The notes under the pieces were generated by a model. That model made no database searches. It had not been told where the DNA came from and saw only the letters and a list, made by a program, of their open reading frames with translations. The position numbers and the translations under genes are program-made. A stretch of DNA of 64,000 nucleotides. It comes from Acetobacter okinawensis JCM 25146 (GTDB lineage Bacteria > Pseudomonadota > Alphaproteobacteria > Acetobacterales > Acetobacteraceae). This document shows, piece by piece, positions 1-7,452 of the stretch; the stretch's first letter is position 1; each line of letters starts with the position of its first letter. The stretch is from the NCBI RefSeq assembly GCF_000613865.1, contig NZ_BAJU01000006.1, positions 1 to 64,000 on the forward strand, given 5' to 3'.

Positions 1-21
1 GGGCACTTTGCCGATCGCTGC

Positions 22-57
22 AAAAAACGGGCGCGCCGCAAGGCAGGCCCGTTTTTT
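22..57. terminator. Intrinsic terminator hairpin
   Basis: An 11-bp perfect inverted repeat (arms 22-32 and 47-57) has an A6 run on its left arm and a T6 run on its right arm, so it can act in both directions. It probably ends a gene lying left of the window, since no coding sequence is visible in bases 1-56. Confidence 0.8.
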
Positions 58-223
58 ATGAGTCAGCGTGTGTTTTCCCCGTAGGTGCAACAGCCTCAGA
101 AGTCATGAAAACAACATGCAGGCCCAAATATATGCGGTGTATGGTGGAAACAGGGAACCTGTTGCCTAGTCTGGCGTATGGCAGAAATAAAACAGGGTTT
201 TCATAGTCAGGGAGCATAATGGC

Positions 224-631
224 ATGCGCTGGATGGGAGGGGTGGTTATGGCGGCTGTGGTGCTGGGTGGGCATGCAGGTCAGGCCCATGCCTACCAGCA
301 TACGGTGCATTTTCGGGCACAGGGGGATGAGGCAACGGTTGCGGGCACGGTCGAGGGCGAAGAGGTCGTGCAATACAAGGTACCAGCAAAGGTGGGGCAG
401 TTTTTGCTTGTTGGGGGCAATGCAAAAAGTGCGCGAGTCAGCTTCTGGGTGCGTGATCCTGGTGGTGCGGAAGTGTATAACAGTCAGGTCCAGAATGCCG
501 CTTATGTTGGCAGGCCCGAGCGGGATGGCACTTACGTGGTTGGTGTGTTTTTGCGCAAGGCTGATGCCGCACGCGGACATGCTGCTTTTTTCCGGCTGCG
601 GTTTTTGCGTAAAGGGCTGCCTGAGGGATAG
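224..631 (+). CDS. Secreted PliG-like protein (putative g-type lysozyme inhibitor)
   Basis: This is a 135-residue protein with an N-terminal signal peptide ending at AHA (about residue 23), so it should be exported to the periplasm. The mature part is a short beta-rich domain. Its pattern of YKV-GQFL near residues 51-60, a DPGG turn, an RDGTY-V-VFLRKADAARG stretch and a final FRLRFL strand resembles bacterial inhibitors of g-type lysozyme (PliG fold). A second open frame from 219 covers the same DNA but encodes a Cys/Trp/Arg-rich sequence without signal or domain, so I reject it. It stands alone, with 185 bp before the next gene. The family assignment rests on pattern only and other periplasmic beta-sandwich proteins are possible. 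Confidence 0.6.
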   Translation: MRWMGGVVMAAVVLGGHAGQAHAYQHTVHFRAQGDEATVAGTVEGEEVVQYKVPAKVGQFLLVGGNAKSARVSFWVRDPGGAEVYNSQVQNAAYVGRPERDGTYVVGVFLRKADAARGHAAFFRLRFLRKGLPEG

Positions 632-816
632 GGCAGCAGGCTGGCGTCGGGCCTGACGCACTACACAAAACACCTTGGCAGGGGAGACGTATCTCCCTGA
701 TGCAGGGCAACCTTGCCGCTTACCGGCTTGGCGGACAGTAAGGCTGAAGTATGTTACAGCGCAGGTGGCCACGCCTACTGCGCGTTTGCGCGGTGTAACA
801 ACAAGACAGAGACACC

Positions 817-1254
817 ATGAGAAAGCCTGAAGCCATAGCCAAGTCCCTTATTACCCGGTTTAACATGACTGTGGCGGTAAAAATGACCATGCTGTTTGGC
901 AGCATCTGGTGTGTTTACGCGTTTTTTATTTTCTCTCTGGTGCCTGTTATCGTGCCGCAATGGCAGAATACGCTGCTTTATATCAGCAATTGCATTCAGT
1001 TGGTGGCGCTGCCTGCACTGATGGTGGGCAGCGCGGTCCTGAGTCAGGGGGCGGACCAGCGTGCATCGGAAGACCATGCCGCTTTGCTGGAAATTCTGTC
1101 CGATGTGCGTGAGGAACTGGCCGACCTTAAAGACAGGACTGCCGGTATTGCGCGCGATACAACGGAGGTTCTGCAACGCCCTGCGGTAACGGATGTCTCC
1201 ATTTCCGATCAGACGATCGTGCTGGGGGATAAGTCTGATGGTGCGGAAAACTAA
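817..1254 (+). CDS. Small two-helix membrane protein, function unknown
   Basis: This 145-residue protein has a basic N-terminus and two hydrophobic helices (about residues 22-48 and 52-75), separated by a short loop containing PQWQNT. An acidic, probably coiled-coil segment follows (EDHAALLEILSDVREELADL), then a polar tail. The layout of two TM helices, an SQ-DR-SEDH motif and a cytosolic helix resembles small DUF1003-type or low-affinity iron-permease-like proteins, but I cannot assign it to either. It is a single gene, convergent with purU. No function is proposed. Confidence 0.6.
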   Translation: MRKPEAIAKSLITRFNMTVAVKMTMLFGSIWCVYAFFIFSLVPVIVPQWQNTLLYISNCIQLVALPALMVGSAVLSQGADQRASEDHAALLEILSDVREELADLKDRTAGIARDTTEVLQRPAVTDVSISDQTIVLGDKSDGAEN

Positions 1255-1277
1255 AGGGCAGCTTTCCGCACTGCGGA

Positions 1278-2122
1278 TCAGGAAAAAATAATGGTGCGGT
1301 GTCCGTTCAGCATGACTCTGTGTTCTGTATGAAGTTTGACTGCACGGGCAAGGACCTGTGATTCCACGCCCCGGCCCGTGGCAATATAGTCATCGGGCGA
1401 AAGGTTGTGGCTGACCCGAGCGGTTTCCTGCTCAATAATCGGGCCTTCATCCAGATCAGCAGTCACGTATGTGCCGTTGCCCCGATCAGCTTGACGCCAC
1501 GGGCATAGGCCTGATGGTAAGGCCGCGCCCCTTTGAAGGACGGCAGGAAGGAGTGGTGGATGTTAATGATCCGCCCACTGAACTGCGCACTGAGTGTGTC
1601 CGAGAGAACCTGCATGTAGCGGGCCAGGACAATCAGATCAGCCTGTGTTGAGGCGACAAGAGCACGGAGCCTGTCTTCCTGTTCGGTCTTGTTCTGCGGG
1701 TTTACGGGCCAGTAGTAATACGGCACTCCGGCTTGATGTGCCGTGGCCTCACTGTCCTGATGGTTGGAGACAATGGCCACAATCTCGGCCCGTAACCAGC
1801 CGACCCGTACCTGATACAGCAGGTTGAGTAGGGCATGGTCAAAGCGGGAGACCATAATAATGATGCGGGGGAGACTGGCGGCATCATGCAGGCGCATGTT
1901 CATGCCAAACTGCTGTGCCACCGGGGCAAGGCATGTCTGTATGTCCGCCATGCAGGTGGTGGCAGGGGTGGCAAACGCCAGTCGCATGAACAATTGCCCA
2001 GTGCTGCGGTCACTGAACTGGTGGGTCTCTGTAATGTCGGCCCCCTGCTGTGCCAGCACCGTGGTCACGCCAGCAACAATGCCTGCCTGATCGGGGCAGG
2101 AAAACGTAAGAATGAACTGCAT
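1278..2122 (-). CDS. purU: Formyltetrahydrofolate deformylase, frameshifted as read
   Basis: PurU hydrolyses 10-formyl-THF to THF and formate, supplying formate to PurT and balancing one-carbon pools. The N-terminal ACT domain (residues 1-80, starting QFILTFSCPDQAGIV) and the formyltransferase domain with the INIHHSFLPSFKGARPYHQA motif are clear. The reading frame stops near 1463 at GATAHT, but the next frame continues as VTADLDEGPIIEQET, the conserved C-terminal block. One missing base (expected CAT-TAC, read CATAC) explains this, and the repaired gene is exactly 282 codons, normal for PurU. Either a sequencing error or an inactivating mutation is possible; I favour error because twelve such events occur in this window. 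Confidence 0.88.
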
Positions 2123-2635
2123 GGGGCTTTGTTTGCTCCTTGGGCCTAAAATAATCGCGCCCTACTGTGCCAGCCGTTCGGCTCTGTGCGCAATCGGGTG
2201 CTTGGCCATGAGTGGGTACTTTGTGCTCTGGCAGCCCGTGCGGCAGGCTGTGGATGAATTGCAACACACCGACTCGTTGAAAGGGTAAGAGGTCAAGAGG
2301 GTTTGGTGTCATAAAAGCTTAAAAAAGCTACAAGCCGCAGGAAACAGACCTTTTTTGTACGATTCAGGGGCAGGTTGCTACATGTTTATCCACAGTTCAG
2401 GGGGACGGATTGCGGGAAAACCTTGTGGATAGTTTTGTGGAAGGCAGGCAGATGCACATATTTCATCGTCTTTCTGCATTTGTTCCTTATTCCGCCCAAT
2501 TAACCTTGTGCAGGGGGTGGCCGGTTCGTATTTTATAAAAACCATGCAGGTTCGCTGGCGTTTGGGGTAGGCTCCGCCTGTTCTGGTTTTTGTCATGCCC
2601 TGTCACTCTAGCTTGCCGGAGCCGACTTTTCCGTT
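2123..2635. other. Intergenic region with DnaA-box-like sites
   Basis: About 510 bp lie between purU and the Rrf2 regulator without a convincing gene. Short open frames on both strands here have no recognisable protein character. The interval contains a perfect DnaA box and a second near-match (listed separately), and should carry the promoters of the divergent purU and nsrR-like genes. Confidence 0.5.
2386..2432. promoter_or_regulatory. Pair of inverted DnaA-box-like motifs
   Basis: TTATCCACA at 2386-2394 is the exact DnaA box consensus. On the opposite strand CTATCCACA (2424-2432) differs at one position, and a weaker TGTGGAA follows directly. The two sites face each other about 30 bp apart. 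DnaA can act as a transcription factor at such sites. Neither strong AT-richness nor oriC-typical neighbours are seen, so a replication origin is unlikely. Confidence 0.35.
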
Positions 2636-3100
2636 ATGCGTCTGACTTTGTACACTGACTACGCGCTACGCACTCTGCTTTATCTGGCTGTGCATACAGA
2701 CCGCCGCGTTGCCATACGTGAGGTTGCCCAGACTTATGGCATTTCCGAAAATCATCTGGTCAAGATTATCCATCATCTGGGGCGCGGTGGTTTTGTGCAT
2801 ACGCAAAGAGGGCGCGGGGGCGGGCTGACTCTGGGCCGCCCACCTGAAGAGATTTGCGTGGGTGACGTTGTGCGCCATACGGAGGAGGACATGGCCCTTG
2901 TCGGCTGCATGAGTTGCAGTGGGGATGGGCCGGTTCCATGTCTGCTGGCTGGTGGGTGCCACCTGCGGGGGGTTCTGGGCAGCGCGCTGGATGCATTTAT
3001 GGGGGTGTTGGACAAGACTACTCTGGCGGATCTTTTGCAACCCTATGAACGCCAGACGCTTATGCGTGCGGCAGCCTCGGCCACACCTCCTTCACCCTGA
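2636..3100 (+). CDS. nsrR: Rrf2-family transcriptional regulator, NsrR-like
   Basis: This 154-residue protein is an Rrf2 winged-helix regulator. The N-terminus MRLTLYTDYALRTL matches NsrR, the nitric-oxide-sensing Fe-S repressor. The recognition helix region ISENHLVKIIHHLGRGGFV and the wing QRGRGGGLTLGRP are conserved. Cysteines at 91, 94, 102 and 108 lie in the usual cluster-binding loop, and Asp8, a cluster ligand in some NsrR proteins, is present. It should bind a [2Fe-2S] or [4Fe-4S] cluster and derepress NO-response genes. No hmp or nor gene is in the window, so its targets are elsewhere or differ. It could be another Rrf2 member, but the N-terminus makes NsrR the best fit. Confidence 0.8.
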   Translation: MRLTLYTDYALRTLLYLAVHTDRRVAIREVAQTYGISENHLVKIIHHLGRGGFVHTQRGRGGGLTLGRPPEEICVGDVVRHTEEDMALVGCMSCSGDGPVPCLLAGGCHLRGVLGSALDAFMGVLDKTTLADLLQPYERQTLMRAAASATPPSP

Positions 3101-3220
3101 TGCGCCCATAACAGGCGGGGAGCGCATGTTATGGCCACCATGTCTGTGGGCATGGGTTGGCGTAGCTGGCCTGCTGGCCTAGGCTGTTGTTGGTCATGCT
3201 GGCGGAATGGAGAGGGATTG

Positions 3221-3991
3221 ATGTCGCAAAAAAACAGGGTTGCACTGGTTACAGGGGCTACGGCCGGGTTTGGACATGCCATAGCGCTCCGCCTTGTGCG
3301 TGAGGGTTATCGTGTGGTGGCGACAGGCCGTAGGCAGGAACGGCTCGATGCACTGGCAGGGCAGGTTGAGGCTGGCCGTATTCTGCCGTTCAGGCTGGAT
3401 ATGACCGATCTGGCCGCCGTAAGGGCTTTGCCACAAAGCCTGCCGCAGGACTGGCGGGAGGTGGATGTGCTCGTCAATAATGCCGGTCTGGCTCTGGGAC
3501 TGGAAAAAGCGTGGCAGACCAGCCCGCAGGATTGGGAGACCATGATATCTACCAACGTGACCGGGTTGGTGGAGATCACGCGGGCCTTGTTGCCGGGTAT
3601 GGTGGAGCGCAACCATGGGCATGTTGTCTCCCTTGGGAGCACCGCTGGCACTTACCCGTACCCCGGAGCCAATGTGTATGGGGCGACCAAAGCCTTTGTG
3701 GACCAGTTTATGCGGAATTTGCGCAGTGACCTGCTGGGCAGGCAGGTCCGGGCGACCACCATTGCGCCGGGTCTGTGCGGGGGGAGCGAGTTCAGTCAGG
3801 TTCGGCTGGGAGACGCCAGCAAGGCCAGTGCGGTTTATGAGGGCACAGCCCCCTTGCTACCCGAAGATATAGCAGAGACCGTGGCATGGGTGCTTGGGCA
3901 GCCCGCGCATGTCAACATCAATCATGTTGAGATAATGCCGACCTGTCAGGCCTCCGCTGGCTTGGCGGTGGACCGGACTATGTCCGCCTGA
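3221..3991 (+). CDS. ydfG: NADP-dependent 3-hydroxy acid dehydrogenase (SDR, YdfG-like)
   Basis: This is a classical short-chain dehydrogenase/reductase of about 256 residues. It has the glycine-rich cofactor motif TGATAGFG, the NNAG motif, and a catalytic Ser-Tyr-Lys set (SLGSTAG, then YGATK). The segment APGLCGGSEFS followed by PAHVNINHVEIMP near the C-terminus is characteristic of YdfG, which oxidises L-serine, allo-threonine and 3-hydroxy acids and reduces malonic semialdehyde. The open frame extends upstream to 3131. I place the start at 3221 because an AGAGGGATTG ribosome site precedes this ATG and SDR homology begins here. It converges with the VOC gene across a hairpin. Confidence 0.85.
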   Translation: MSQKNRVALVTGATAGFGHAIALRLVREGYRVVATGRRQERLDALAGQVEAGRILPFRLDMTDLAAVRALPQSLPQDWREVDVLVNNAGLALGLEKAWQTSPQDWETMISTNVTGLVEITRALLPGMVERNHGHVVSLGSTAGTYPYPGANVYGATKAFVDQFMRNLRSDLLGRQVRATTIAPGLCGGSEFSQVRLGDASKASAVYEGTAPLLPEDIAETVAWVLGQPAHVNINHVEIMPTCQASAGLAVDRTMSA

Positions 3992-4004
3992 ACAGTCAGG
4001 ATAC

Positions 4005-4042
4005 GCCAACCCTCAAAACGGTAAGGTGTTTTGGGGGCTGGC
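4005..4042. terminator. Convergent terminator-like hairpin
   Basis: Arms 4005-4019 and 4028-4042 pair over about 15 positions, two of them G-U. The hairpin sits exactly between the convergent ydfG and VOC genes and contains A4/T4 runs inside the stem instead of a trailing U tract. It probably serves both genes. Confidence 0.5.
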
Positions 4043-4056
4043 GCGAATAAGCGGAA

Positions 4057-4440
4057 TTAAACCGGCATTTTGCAGGCAATACACAGTTTGTTGCCATCCG
4101 GGTCACGCAGATAGGCAAGGTAGAGTGGGCCAATGGGGCTCTGGCGCACGCCGGGCGGGTTCTCAATCGCCTCGCCACCGTTTTCTACACCGGCTTTGTG
4201 CCATGCATCGGCCATAGCGGGGCTTTCTGCCGCAAAGCCAATGGTGCCACCATTGGCTGGGGTGGCGGCCTTGCCATCCAGCGGAGGGGTTACAATAAAC
4301 CGGAGCTCGTGCTTGCCATAGGAAATGCGGCCGTTGGCTGCGATTTCTGATGGAGGGATGTCCATAGCGGCAAAAATGGCATCGTAGAATTTTTTGGAGC
4401 GGGCAATATCGTTACTGCCCACCATGATGTGCGTGAACAT
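4057..4440 (-). CDS. VOC (glyoxalase/bleomycin-resistance fold) family protein
   Basis: This 127-residue single-domain protein has the betaalphabetabetabeta signature of the vicinal oxygen chelate superfamily. It starts FTHIMVGSNDIARSKKFYDAIF and ends YLAYLRDPDGNKLCIACK, where an acidic metal ligand normally precedes the DPDGN turn; here the position is less typical. Members include glyoxalase I, dioxygenases and resistance proteins, and sequence alone does not tell which. It lies 69 bp downstream of the ferritin-like gene on the same strand and is likely co-transcribed with it. A GGAGAAC ribosome site precedes the ATG. Confidence 0.8.
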   Translation of the reverse strand: MFTHIMVGSNDIARSKKFYDAIFAAMDIPPSEIAANGRISYGKHELRFIVTPPLDGKAATPANGGTIGFAAESPAMADAWHKAGVENGGEAIENPPGVRQSPIGPLYLAYLRDPDGNKLCIACKMPV

Positions 4441-4509
4441 GCTCTTTTGTTCTCCATCGGTTGGAACGTGCAGAGGATGACCCGCCTGCCTGTCTGCTGC
4501 AAGCCCCGA

Positions 4510-5334
4510 TCAGCTTATGCCCGCAATGCGTGCAAACCGCTGCTGACGCTTGAAAAACAGTTTTTCCGAAACGCGGAACGCCACGGTTTGCAGCCAGCTA
4601 TGGGGGGGCAGACCAATAATCTTGAACACCATGGTCGTAACCCGACGCAGGTGCTGGGGCTGGTAACAGCGCATGGCCCGAGTCATATACGCGGCAATGC
4701 AGCGGGTGTGGTCGTAGGGCTGGTCGGCTGGTTCGTTGGTTGTGTAGTAGGCGGAGGCCAGTTCGTCATCCTCCGTTTCCGTCACGCGCCCCAAAGCGAT
4801 GCGGATGCGCTGCCATAGCCCGATGTTCTCCCGGTGTAAGTAGCGGTGCATATGGTCATAAAACAGTTTGAAGTGGCGGAACTCGTCCGCAGCAATCTGT
4901 TTGCACAGTGCTTTAAGCACAGGTTCATCCGTGGCGTCGGCCAGAGCAGAGTAAAAGGAGGAGGTGCCTGTTTCCACCATACAGCGCGCGATCAGTTCCC
5001 CTGTCCGTGAGCCTCGTACGGACTGGTCCACATCAAGCGGAATTTTGTAAAAATCGCGGTAACGCTGGAATGCGGCCTGATAATCCCATGTCGGGTCGGC
5101 CAGCGTTGCCCAGCGGCCCAGTGCATCCCCGTGCTGGATTTCCTCCTCCGCCCAGTGGTCGGCTGCGGCGCAGAAGTCTGGATCGCTTTGGAAGACGTTT
5201 TTAAGGTAGTGGGCGTAGTCCACACTGTTGCGCTCCACAACAGCGGCCGCCTTGATGGCGGGTAACAGCTCGGGGTCTACCTTGGAGGGATCAAATCTGT
5301 CCCATGGCAGTTGATCGATCTGCCAGTGCTTCAT
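4510..5334 (-). CDS. Ferritin-like diiron-carboxylate protein
   Basis: This 274-residue, mostly helical protein carries two diiron half-sites. Glu34 with E65-I-Q-H68 forms one, and Glu121 with E151-F-R-H154 the other, the arrangement found in ferritin-like, rubrerythrin and acyl-ACP-desaturase folds. The length exceeds ferritin or rubrerythrin and there is no rubredoxin domain, so an oxidase or hydroxylase-like role is as plausible as iron storage. A strong AGGAGG ribosome site precedes the ATG. The last 60 residues are basic with a KLFFKRQQRFAR tail that might contact membrane. It is probably the first gene of an operon with the VOC protein. The substrate is unknown. Confidence 0.78.
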   Translation of the reverse strand: MKHWQIDQLPWDRFDPSKVDPELLPAIKAAAVVERNSVDYAHYLKNVFQSDPDFCAAADHWAEEEIQHGDALGRWATLADPTWDYQAAFQRYRDFYKIPLDVDQSVRGSRTGELIARCMVETGTSSFYSALADATDEPVLKALCKQIAADEFRHFKLFYDHMHRYLHRENIGLWQRIRIALGRVTETEDDELASAYYTTNEPADQPYDHTRCIAAYMTRAMRCYQPQHLRRVTTMVFKIIGLPPHSWLQTVAFRVSEKLFFKRQQRFARIAGIS

Positions 5335-5536
5335 ATGCCCGACCTCCTGTTACGCCACATTCACCATATCTTCCACATAACGCTCAGCCCCGGAAAGGGG
5401 CGGCATATGGAAGACGCTGGCGGGTTTTTTAAACCATATGGCGCGCTGGCAAAATGGTGCACGCTAAATAAAGTGTGGCTGTGTCCATGCGCCACCAGCC
5501 TTATTACAAAAGGCTGGGACTGGGTGATGGTTCCTG

Positions 5537-5989
5537 TCAGGCGTTTTCGCAGTTGGCGGAGGGCAGCGTGTCTTCAAGGGGGGGAAGGGGGCGTGGGCGG
5601 CGCTGTTCATCCAGCGCGACAAAAATAAACTCTCCTTCCGTCACCTTGGAGGTAATGTGGGTGTGCCGGGCCCTGCGCCATGTTTCCACATGAATGGTCA
5701 GGGAGGTACGGCCTGCACGGATGATTTTGGTATAGATGCTCACCTCGTCCCCCACCACAACGGGTTCGAGAAAAACAAGGCTGTTGATGGCAACAGTCAC
5801 GCAGCGGCCATTGGCCCGGAAGGCCGCAGTGGTGCCTGCTGCAAGGTCCATCTGCGAGACAATCCACCCGCCAAAAACATCGCCTGCGGGGTTGGTGTCT
5901 GTTGGCATGGCCACAACACGGATCGTGGGCACACCCGGCGGCAGATCAGAGCTGGATGAACGTGGCATCGCAAGTATGTCCTTAGTCAT
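5537..5989 (-). CDS. Acyl-CoA thioesterase (YciA-like hotdog fold)
   Basis: This is a single hotdog domain of about 150 residues. The block MPTDTNPAGDVFGGWIVSQMDLAAG contains the Asn/Asp catalytic region of the YciA/BFIT acyl-CoA hydrolases, followed by VTVAINSLVFLEPVVVGDEV and the strand SLTIHVETW. It hydrolyses acyl-CoA thioesters in the cytoplasm, adjusting fatty-acyl-CoA pools. I chose the start at 5989 (MTKDILAMP), preceded by AGGCGG; an upstream in-frame start at 6025 exists but encodes a non-conserved leader. It is transcribed away from the ferritin-like gene with a 200 bp gap, where I see nothing coding. Confidence 0.85.
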   Translation of the reverse strand: MTKDILAMPRSSSSDLPPGVPTIRVVAMPTDTNPAGDVFGGWIVSQMDLAAGTTAAFRANGRCVTVAINSLVFLEPVVVGDEVSIYTKIIRAGRTSLTIHVETWRRARHTHITSKVTEGEFIFVALDEQRRPRPLPPLEDTLPSANCENA

Positions 5990-6130
5990 TTCGGGCCGCC
6001 TGATGCGGCTTGGGCTGTTTGACAAGATAAGCAGAATTGCCCTGAGGATGCCTCCTCAGTTTTGTGTGATCCATATGCCGCCCTTACACATCAGGCACGA
6101 ATAAAAGGCACGATGCTGGTGGGCGCAGGG

Positions 6131-7253
6131 TTAGTTGCGGATCAGGATATAGTTCACCGTCACGTCAAAGTTGATGTATTTGTCCTTCATATCCGGTGGC
6201 ACGGGTGGAAGCTGCGCGCCTTGGAACATGCCAATGGTGGCGGCATCCAGCGCCTCGGTCGAGGACCCGGTCTCGAATACTTTGAACACGTGGCCCGAGC
6301 GGTCCAGAATAACATGGACCGATGTGCTGCCCTCCTCACCACGGGCTGCAGCCTCGGGGGGGTAGTACAGGGTGGCGCTGGATCCATGCGTCAATTTCCG
6401 CACCATAGTCGCTGCTGACGCCATGCACGCTGGTGCGGGAGGCGTAATGAGCATTCAACTGCCCGTTTTCCACCATCGGACCAATGGAAAGATCAAGCGG
6501 AGCAGAGGAGCCGCCGGGCCGCCCGCGTGTGGTGCGGCGTGGGGCCGGGGCCTCGTTAAACGAGTAGTCCATCGGGTGCTGGAGCAGCGATTGCAGCGTT
6601 TTGGGTAATGGCTGCGTGGCATGCGGGCGTGGCGTTGCCCGGCTGGGCTGCCGCGGTTTGTGTGGCGTTGGCCGTGCTTTTTGGGGGGCGGGCTGTGGCT
6701 TGGGCAAACCATCATCCGACTGGGCAAGGGGAGGCACGTCTGGTGCGGCTTCGCTGGGTTCTGGCGGTGTTTTCTGCGTGTCGGGCTGTTGCTCCGCCGG
6801 AGGGGGCGGCGCTGCCTGAGGGGCCGCATTGCCTCCGCCTGCATCGGGCGAATGGGGGCCGACCATACCTGTGGACGGCGTTGGCTGGGAGAAAACCATT
6901 TCTACCGAAGAGGACTGGCTGGACTGGGGGGAGCCCGTCTGCCCATGGTGGGTGGCCTGATACAGCAGTGCTCCGAGCAACAGAAAATGCGCAAGGGCAG
7001 ATGCGGTCAGAACTGGGCCCAGAGTGGGGTCTGCGTACACATCCCTGCGGATAATGGGGGTGGATGTCCCCCGGACTGGCCCCCCCGGCGCTTTGGGCAC
7101 GGGGGTGAAGGGGAATAGACGGGACCTCTGCCCCGTGCCTTCTTCCGTGATGGGTGGCTGCGTTGCGGGGGAGCGTGCGGGTTGCAGGCGGGGTTCCTGC
7201 CTGTTGGGCAGGTGGGCATGCTGGCCTGTGGAAGAACTGCGCTTATCGACCAT
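6131..7253 (-). CDS. TonB-like energy transducer, frameshifted as read
   Basis: The N-terminal cytosolic segment is followed by one TM helix (PTLGPVLTASALAHFLLLGALL), a long Pro/Ala/Gln-rich periplasmic spacer and a C-terminal TonB domain (STSVHVILDRSGHVFKV ... NFDVTVNYILI). The frame breaks near 6375: GAEIDAWIQRH runs into a spurious PVLPP and stops, whereas the alternative frame gives LYYPPEAAARGEEG, the expected continuation. One extra C (CCC read for CC) accounts for it. TonB couples proton-motive force to outer-membrane receptors, and a TonB-dependent receptor gene lies 2.6 kb away. No exbB/exbD is adjacent. The start is uncertain: 7253 or 7337 in the same frame. Confidence 0.75.
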
Positions 7254-7452
7254 GAACTGCCCGAGTTCTCCCTTGCCCCGCATGAATCTGGTGTGCGTGG
7301 GTATAGCCCACTTGCCCGTTATTTTGCCATTGCTCAAGCCCCGGTGCCAGAGAGAACTTTACATCAGGGGCCCACGCGGTGGCGGGGTGTAAAAAGACTA
7401 TCGCTGGTATGGCCCGGGGCGCAAGGCTGTGCACGCTGCCGGGCCGGTAGGG

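Noticed and set aside
219-656. Alternative plus-strand frame over the PliG-like gene
   Set aside because: Cys/Trp/Arg-rich without signal peptide or beta pattern; the frame at 224 has both.
2386-2432. Chromosomal replication origin
   Set aside because: Only two convincing DnaA boxes, no clear AT-rich unwinding region and no origin-typical neighbours.
2378-2596. 72-codon minus-strand frame upstream of the NsrR-like gene
   Set aside because: No recognisable features; its end is made of the DnaA-box-like sites.
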